NCBI GenBank assembly: GCA_900551585.1
Contig: URWU01000025.1
Span: 1 to 11,633, forward strand
DNA from: an uncultured Alphaproteobacteria bacterium
GTDB taxonomy: Bacteria; Pseudomonadota; Alphaproteobacteria; RF32; CAG-239
Length of the DNA: 11,633 bases
Direction of reading: 5' to 3'
The notes beneath the pieces are model-generated. The model was not told the DNA's origin. It ran no database searches and was given only the letters and a program-made list of their open reading frames with translations. Every line of letters starts with the position of its first letter. Positions within the stretch are counted from its first letter, which is position 1. Below are positions 7,460 through 11,633 of this stretch, piece by piece. Made by a program: the position numbers and the translations under genes.

Positions 7460-7490
7460 AATACAAATATTTTAATGGGTTTATATATGA

Positions 7491-7547
7491 GCAATTATTA
7501 CAGCTGAAGAGGTCATAAAACCGCTTTAGGATGTCTATAATAATTGC
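7491..7547 (-). promoter_or_regulatory. Inverted repeat upstream of the small gene, possible structured leader
   Basis: GCAATTATTA (7491-7500) and TAATAATTGC (7538-7547) are a perfect 10-bp inverted repeat with a 37-bp spacer. Within the spacer AAGAGG (7507-7512) and CCGCTT (7521-7526) can pair with one mismatch. A minus-strand transcript into the small gene would carry this as a nested hairpin about 30 bases before the ATG. It could instead be a pair of operator half-sites. No riboswitch class is recognised. Confidence 0.35.
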
Positions 7548-7644
7548 CAGAAATTTAATGTTTGTAGATTTAATATAACACAGTATGTCGACAAAAAGAA
7601 ACAATTTTTTGTTAAAGAATTGTTACAAATGTGGAGAATTTTTA

Positions 7645-7674
7645 TAAAAAAAGCTCCCGATAAAGGGAGCTTTT
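7645..7674 (-). terminator. Intrinsic terminator after the cyclophilin gene
   Basis: A 10-bp perfect stem, AAAAGCTCCC (7649-7658) with GGGAGCTTTT (7665-7674), encloses a 6-base loop. On the minus strand an unbroken T run follows. It lies 18 bp beyond the isomerase stop codon. Confidence 0.92.
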
Positions 7675-7691
7675 GTTGTGCAACTATTTGA

Positions 7692-8357
7692 TTATAAATC
7701 AGAAATGACAAACATGCTGACAATTTCATCAGGTTTGCTGACAGCACCGTTTGCACCGTCGCCTTTTTTAATTAAATCAACAAATTCCATGCCGGAGGTG
7801 ACTTCACCCCACACAGTATATTGGCCGTTTAACCAATCGCAGTCGGCAAAGCAAATGAAAAACTGGCTGTCTGCCGAGTCGGGCATCATTGAACGAGCCA
7901 TTGAAACCGTGCCGCGTTTGTGCGGTTTGGTATTGAATTCGGCTTTGAGCTTTTTGCCGGATCCGCCGGTTCCTGTTCCGTAAGGACAGCCGGTTTGTGC
8001 CATGAAGCCGTCAATAACGCGGTGGAATTTCAAACCGTTATAAAAACCGGAACGAACCAGTTCTTTAATGCGGGCAACATGGTTGGGAGCAGCGTCCGGA
8101 AACATTTCAATGACGACATCGCCGTCTTTCAGTTTCAAAACCAAAGCGTTTTCAGCGTCTTTGACCTTATAAGAATGTTTGATTTTCTTGGCTCTGGTTG
8201 AGCTGACGCCTAATTTTTTTGTTTCGTCTTTCGGCAGGCTTTGAGTTTTGGTACCGCCGAGTTTTTTGGCTTCGGCATTTTTCAAAAGTTTGGTGTCTTT
8301 CTTGCTCTCGCTTTTAGCAGCCGGAGCTTTTTTTGCTGTTTTAGTTTCTTTAGCCAT
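7692..8357 (-). CDS. Cyclophilin-type peptidyl-prolyl cis-trans isomerase with lysine-rich N-terminal extension
   Basis: This 221-residue enzyme should catalyse proline cis-trans isomerisation during protein folding. The cyclophilin domain spans about residues 68-221. It contains the catalytic segment FHRVIDGFMAQTGCP (111-125, with Arg113 and Gln121), the SADSQFFICFADCDWLNG segment (161-178, with Gln165-Phe166 and Trp175, the position of the cyclosporin-contacting Trp of human CypA) and YTVWGEVTSGMEFVD (180-194). There is no signal peptide, so it is cytoplasmic. The first 65 residues are unusual: low complexity and very rich in Lys and Ala, with repeated KK pairs and two KKLG motifs (31-34 and 47-50). 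Such a tail could bind nucleic acid or ribosomes, which is inference. AGAGGA lies 7 bases before the ATG at 8357. The gap to the ligase gene upstream is 61 bp, so it may be transcribed from that operon or from its own promoter. Confidence 0.93.
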   Translation of the reverse strand: MAKETKTAKKAPAAKSESKKDTKLLKNAEAKKLGGTKTQSLPKDETKKLGVSSTRAKKIKHSYKVKDAENALVLKLKDGDVVIEMFPDAAPNHVARIKELVRSGFYNGLKFHRVIDGFMAQTGCPYGTGTGGSGKKLKAEFNTKPHKRGTVSMARSMMPDSADSQFFICFADCDWLNGQYTVWGEVTSGMEFVDLIKKGDGANGAVSKPDEIVSMFVISDL

Positions 8358-8383
8358 GGTTTATTCCTCTGTCTGTAATTGTT

Positions 8384-8399
8384 CTATATGGTTATATAG
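8384..8399. repeat. Short perfect hairpin upstream of the cyclophilin gene
   Basis: CTATAT (8384-8389) and ATATAG (8394-8399) form a perfect inverted repeat with loop GGTT in the 61-bp gap between the ligase and isomerase genes. No T-tract follows on the minus strand, so it is unlikely to terminate transcription. It overlaps TATA-like sequence (TATAAC on the minus strand) that could be a -10 box for the isomerase, but no good -35 box accompanies it. Confidence 0.3.
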
Positions 8400-8418
8400 G
8401 AAGTAAAATTATCGATTG

Positions 8419-9384
8419 CTACTGTTTCTTTTCCAAATTCAGAATAAAATCAACCCGTTCTTTCGGTGTCAGGTCTTTGGGATAATAATGCTCAATGTTT
8501 TTCAGAACACTCTCAATACCTCTGCCGTTGGCAATCTGAATAGCCAAACCGGGGCGGGCGTTTAATTCCAGCATCATCGGGCCTTTTTGCGCGTCTAAGA
8601 CAATATCGGCACCCAGATAGCCCAATCCGGTCATTTCATAAGCTTTGGCGCCAATCATCAGATGATCCCGCCAATGAGGAACGGCAATTTTGCTGAGTTC
8701 GGCATTGGTATCTGGATGATGTGTAACCGGGCAGTCATTCATGACGGCTTTTAAGGCCGTGCCGCTAACAATATCCAAACCGACGCCGACAGCGCCCTGA
8801 TGAAGATTGGCGCGGCCGCCGGAGGCTTTGGTTGCCAGCCGCATCATGGCCATGGCCGGATAGCCTTTATAAACAATAATCCGCACATCGGGAATGCCCT
8901 GATAGCTGTAATCTTTGAACATATTGCTGAAGTGGACCAGTTCTTCAATAACGGCAACGTCATATTGTCCGCCCAAGCTGTATAAGCCGCTCAAAATATT
9001 GGAAATATGCTGATAAACTTCATTAAAAGTCAATGTTTCACCCGAGGCTTTGGTAAAACAATCGGGGGTAAAACCGGTAATAACCAGAACGCCTTTGCCG
9101 CCTGAGCCGTGTGCCGGTTTGATAACAAAATCTTGAGCAGATCCGACAATCTTGAGTAAGTCTTTGACCTGGTGCTGAAATTCGATAACGCCGATTAAGC
9201 CCGGCGTGGTAATTCCGTATTTCTGCGCCAGCGTTTTGGTTTGGACTTTGTCATCGACCAGAGGATACAAACGGCGTTGATTGAGGCGGGAGATGAACTT
9301 GTAATTGCGGCAGTTCATACCCAGAACACCGGCCTTATGAAGGCTGGAGGGGGAGGCAAAAGAGGAAAAAAACTGCTTTATCAT
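8419..9384 (-). CDS. RimK-like ATP-grasp amide ligase (alpha-L-glutamate ligase-related)
   Basis: This 321-residue enzyme has the ATP-grasp fold and should form an amide bond from a carboxylate, ATP and an amine. Visible landmarks are the N-terminal NQRRLYPLVDDK (35-46), the ATP-binding DFVIKPAHGSGGKGVLVI (85-102, Lys89 and a glycine-rich loop), the hinge VIEELV (145-150), PDVRIIVYKGYPAMAMMR (165-182), and the metal-binding MLELNARPG (271-279, Glu273 and Asn275). The pattern matches the RimK-related family annotated as alpha-L-glutamate ligase-like, whose substrate is generally unknown. It should be cytoplasmic, with no signal sequence. Its start lies 3 bp after the stop of the transglutaminase-like membrane gene, so translation is probably coupled. 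It is the last gene of a three-gene operon with that protein and a retropepsin-like protease. RimK itself adds Glu to ribosomal protein S6; I do not assign that role because this partner set differs. Confidence 0.9.
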   Translation of the reverse strand: MIKQFFSSFASPSSLHKAGVLGMNCRNYKFISRLNQRRLYPLVDDKVQTKTLAQKYGITTPGLIGVIEFQHQVKDLLKIVGSAQDFVIKPAHGSGGKGVLVITGFTPDCFTKASGETLTFNEVYQHISNILSGLYSLGGQYDVAVIEELVHFSNMFKDYSYQGIPDVRIIVYKGYPAMAMMRLATKASGGRANLHQGAVGVGLDIVSGTALKAVMNDCPVTHHPDTNAELSKIAVPHWRDHLMIGAKAYEMTGLGYLGADIVLDAQKGPMMLELNARPGLAIQIANGRGIESVLKNIEHYYPKDLTPKERVDFILNLEKKQ

Positions 9385-9387
9385 CTG

Positions 9388-10926
9388 TTATTTCCCGGCG
9401 GCAATCGGTGAGAATCTTTTCAGCTCTGTCAAGCGATAGCCGGTATAAGTGCCGAGCAGCATGACAATAAAGAGAATGACCAGATTGAGTTCGTTAAAGG
9501 CAAACATTATATGGCGGATTGTCTCGCTGCTGATGACAAAATAGGTGATGACGGCAACAACCAGAGAGTTGAAGACTTCTTTGCCGGCATTGACGGGGCC
9601 GTCTTCCTCCCAGGTGATTGATGCGCGTTCAATAATCCAGGCCATGATGATAATCGGGAAAAAGGCTGCTGAAGAGGCAATGTCAAAATGGAGCTTGTAA
9701 CCCAAAATGGTAAAAGCCTGCATAATCAAAATCACAAAAATAACGACGGAAGAAATTCTCGGAACCAAAAGCAGGTTTAGTTTTGATAATATGGCACGGA
9801 GTAAAAGGCCAATACCGATAATCAGGCCAAAGCAGATAAGACCGGGGACAAAACCGGTTTTAACCAGAGACATTGACAACAGCATGGGAGTAAAAGTACC
9901 CATAGTCTGGATACCGACAACGTTACGCATCAAAACAATGGTTAAAATGCCGAGAGGGAAAATCATCAGCCATTTCAGAGTATTTTGTTCTCCGACCGGC
10001 AGGTTGTAGATAGAATAATCGAACAGAGTTTTCTGATGTGCCAGTTTGGCTCTTTGTCCGGCGAGGTTGATTGAGGAACTGACGGATTTAATAACCGAGA
10101 ATTTGATAACCGAATCTTCTCCGCCTTCAACGTCTATCAGCGAATCACCGCCGCGTTGAAACAAAATAAAGTTCGACGGCAGCCCGATTGAAGCATCGTC
10201 AATATTATAAGTTTTCCATTTGCCGTCGGTATAAGCTTCAAGCATTAAATCTGCCGAGAAAGATTTTCTGTTTTCGACCAGTTTGATGCCGCGGGAAATG
10301 CGGGACGGAATATTTTTAAGTGCCAGCAGATTTTTGGCGGCTAAAGCCGTGTCTTTTTTGCTTTTTTTGATAGGCAGGAAGGCCAGAACATTAGCATCCG
10401 GTGTCGGCTGGTTTAAGAGGTTTAAAATCTGCTGAACTTCGTTTCCGGGCATTTTTTTGGCAGATTTAAGCAGTTTTTGAGCCGTGGCAGACATTTGTTC
10501 GTCAAAGAAAGGCTTTTTGGGAGCCGGCGGAACCGGCGCTTTGGTTTTGCCGCTGGCGTTTTCGTTGTCAAACAGCATGACGCGGTAATAAATATCCTGC
10601 ATGCCTTCTCTGGCCGGAGATGTTAAAATAACACGATTGGTGTCTGCTTTGATTTTTCTGGTTTTGTAACCTTCGGCGATAACATCCTGCTCTAAGATTT
10701 TGAAATTGTTGTTTTCTGTCGGTGTGGCCAGAGAGATTTTAATCGGGTCTCCGGTCGGGTTGAAAGAAACATGCGCTTCAATGGTCCAGACATCGGTGAG
10801 TTTTTTCGGTGTCAGGCTGAACCCCCAGTAAGTGGTTTTGTAATAAATGCTGTAACCGGCAAAAACGGCGGAGAGCAAAAGCAGAACGGATAATACAAAA
10901 CGAACGGAGGTAAATTTTTTAAGCAT
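9388..10926 (-). CDS. Polytopic membrane protein with inactive transglutaminase-like domain (7TM_transglut / UUP1 type)
   Basis: The 512-residue protein has an N-terminal membrane helix (about 9-28), a soluble domain of nearly 290 residues (about 30-316) and a C-terminal hydrophobic block of about six helices (317-333, 345-378, 392-410, 418-433, 453-466, 480-497). The soluble part should face the periplasm. Its middle section, ALAAKNLLALKNIPSRISRGI (194-214), looks like the transglutaminase segment after the catalytic Cys helix, but the domain has no cysteine at all; the only one in the protein is Cys365, in a membrane helix. It therefore cannot use a Cys nucleophile and probably binds a peptide or scaffolds partners. 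RNVVGIQTMGTFTPMLL (334-350), after the first C-terminal helix, is a recognisable family signature. The gene starts 21 bp after the protease stop and ends 3 bp before the ligase, consistent with one operon. I infer a bridge between cytoplasmic ligase and extracytoplasmic protease. Function is unknown. Confidence 0.88.
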   Translation of the reverse strand: MLKKFTSVRFVLSVLLLLSAVFAGYSIYYKTTYWGFSLTPKKLTDVWTIEAHVSFNPTGDPIKISLATPTENNNFKILEQDVIAEGYKTRKIKADTNRVILTSPAREGMQDIYYRVMLFDNENASGKTKAPVPPAPKKPFFDEQMSATAQKLLKSAKKMPGNEVQQILNLLNQPTPDANVLAFLPIKKSKKDTALAAKNLLALKNIPSRISRGIKLVENRKSFSADLMLEAYTDGKWKTYNIDDASIGLPSNFILFQRGGDSLIDVEGGEDSVIKFSVIKSVSSSINLAGQRAKLAHQKTLFDYSIYNLPVGEQNTLKWLMIFPLGILTIVLMRNVVGIQTMGTFTPMLLSMSLVKTGFVPGLICFGLIIGIGLLLRAILSKLNLLLVPRISSVVIFVILIMQAFTILGYKLHFDIASSAAFFPIIIMAWIIERASITWEEDGPVNAGKEVFNSLVVAVITYFVISSETIRHIMFAFNELNLVILFIVMLLGTYTGYRLTELKRFSPIAAGK

Positions 10927-10947
10927 TGGCGGTTCTTTTCAGTTTTT

Positions 10948-11475
10948 TTAGTGCAGGGTGTTGGCTAAAGAAGTGTCGACAATGGCACGTCCGGTTAAAA
11001 TATTGCGGCCGATAAGCGCCTGATATTCAAATTTGCGGCGGTCAGCGAGAGAAAACAGGGCCGTAAAGGTTTCGGTGCCGAATTTGACGTCCATTTCGAC
11101 CATCGGCCTTTTTTCGCTTTCTTCAATGCGTTTGATTGTGACATGGCGGTCGAGCTCTTTCTCAAAACGGTGGCTTTCACCGCTCTGACGGTTAATGATG
11201 GTGAAAGAAACCCATTTTTCGCCGTCGCGTTCAAAGAATCGGATATTACGGGCATCGATTGCGGAGTTTTGCGCGCCGGTGTCAATGCGGGCCAAAAACG
11301 GCGTTTTAATCGGCGGCAGATAAACTGGCTCAACCTCGCCGATGATGTTTTGGCGGTGATCGTCGGCTTTTTTGACTTCAACGGCGGGAACAATGGTTGG
11401 TTTGGGCTGAGTTTGGCAGGAACTGGTCATGGTTACAAACAGACATAAAAAAAGAATTCGGCTTAAGTTTTTCAT
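10948..11475 (-). CDS. Retropepsin-like aspartic protease lipoprotein (PF05618, annotated as ATP-dependent zinc protease)
   Basis: This 175-residue protein starts with a short basic and hydrophobic signal peptide ending TSSC, so Cys20 is a likely lipidation site, although Thr at -3 is not ideal. A linker (about 21-45) leads to the catalytic domain. The motif LARIDTGAQNSAIDA (61-75) holds the single catalytic Asp65 in DTGA, as in pepsin- and retropepsin-type enzymes, which act as dimers when they have one motif per chain. Near the C-terminus, YQALIGRNIL (151-160) matches the second conserved block (hydrophobic-Gly-Arg). Databases often call this family ATP-dependent zinc protease or RimB-like, but nothing here supports ATP or zinc use. 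It is the first gene of the operon with the inactive transglutaminase membrane protein and the ATP-grasp ligase, so it probably trims a product or target of that pathway outside the inner membrane. A weak AGAAG ribosome site precedes the ATG, and the 133 bp upstream are AT-rich without a convincing promoter. Confidence 0.87.
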   Translation of the reverse strand: MKNLSRILFLCLFVTMTSSCQTQPKPTIVPAVEVKKADDHRQNIIGEVEPVYLPPIKTPFLARIDTGAQNSAIDARNIRFFERDGEKWVSFTIINRQSGESHRFEKELDRHVTIKRIEESEKRPMVEMDVKFGTETFTALFSLADRRKFEYQALIGRNILTGRAIVDTSLANTLH

Positions 11476-11608
11476 AATCTTCTACTGTTAATGTTTGATA
11501 AATAAATTATGATTATTTACATGCAAAATGAAGCAAAAGTAAAGTTAAATTTAAAAAGCTCTTGATAAAATATTTTTCGGCTTAAATATAGATAAGTCTA
11601 TGATATTA

Positions 11609-11633
11609 CTGTCTCTTATACACATCTGACGCT
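11609..11633. other. Nextera transposase adapter read-through (artefact)
   Basis: The final 25 bases read CTGTCTCTTATACACATCT followed by GACGCT. This is the Tn5 mosaic end plus the start of the standard Illumina Nextera read adapter. It is a library-preparation remnant at a contig end, not a biological transposon or repeat, and should be trimmed. Confidence 0.97.

Noticed and set aside
7535..7756. A 73-codon minus-strand frame before the small gene
   Set aside because: It overlaps the 3' end of the cyclophilin gene and runs through that gene's terminator hairpin, and the translation looks like random AT-rich sequence.
8419..9384. True RimK, the ribosomal protein S6 modification enzyme
   Set aside because: The ATP-grasp motifs are shared, but the operon partners match the RimK-related ligase family of unknown substrate, not RimK itself.
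11609..11633. Transposon terminal inverted repeat
   Set aside because: The sequence contains the Tn5 mosaic end, but it is followed by Illumina adapter bases and sits at the contig end, so it is a library artefact.
1..11633. CRISPR arrays, tRNA or rRNA genes, phage genes or an integrase
   Set aside because: No regularly spaced repeats, cloverleaf-like sequences, rRNA signatures, or recombinase or phage protein motifs were seen on either strand.

Overview
This 11.6 kb window comes from a Gram-negative, proteobacteria-like bacterium. It encodes an RND efflux pump and two predicted lipoproteins, and it shows ordinary Shine-Dalgarno sites and compact intrinsic terminators. Coding DNA is of middling GC content and the gaps are AT-rich. 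I cannot name the taxon. The last 25 bases match an Illumina Nextera transposase adapter, so the window very probably runs to the end of an assembled contig and its right edge is not biological.

Layout from left to right. (1) A minus-strand pair encodes a pyruvoyl-dependent arginine decarboxylase (2315 to 1731) and an APC-family arginine/agmatine-type antiporter (1628 to 144). Together they resemble the chlamydial AaxB/AaxC arginine-agmatine exchange system: arginine enters, is decarboxylated at the cost of a cytoplasmic proton, and agmatine leaves. A terminator-like hairpin lies between the two genes and a strong terminator follows the second. (2) Divergently, on the plus strand, an AcrA/MexA-type lipoprotein adaptor (2568-3737) and an AcrB/MexB-type HAE-1 pump (3753-6929) form a two-gene efflux operon. 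No outer-membrane channel gene is present. (3) A spacer of about 240 bp carries a 68-bp imperfect palindrome, a 14-bp perfect palindrome and a bidirectional terminator.

(4) A minus-strand gene encodes a 96-residue acidic, helical protein of unknown function, with an inverted repeat upstream of it. (5) A minus-strand cyclophilin-type peptidyl-prolyl isomerase has an unusual lysine-rich N-terminal extension and its own terminator. (6) A tight minus-strand three-gene operon follows, in transcription order: a retropepsin-like aspartic protease lipoprotein (11475 to 10948), a polytopic membrane protein with a degenerate, cysteine-free transglutaminase-like domain (10926 to 9388), and a RimK-like ATP-grasp ligase (9384 to 8419).

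The most interesting content is the ligase/inactive-transglutaminase/retropepsin cassette, which looks like an envelope-linked peptide-modification pathway whose substrate cannot be read from the sequence. Next are the aaxBC-like pair with its internal terminator and the palindromic unit downstream of the efflux pump. There are no tRNA, rRNA, CRISPR or complete mobile-element features.
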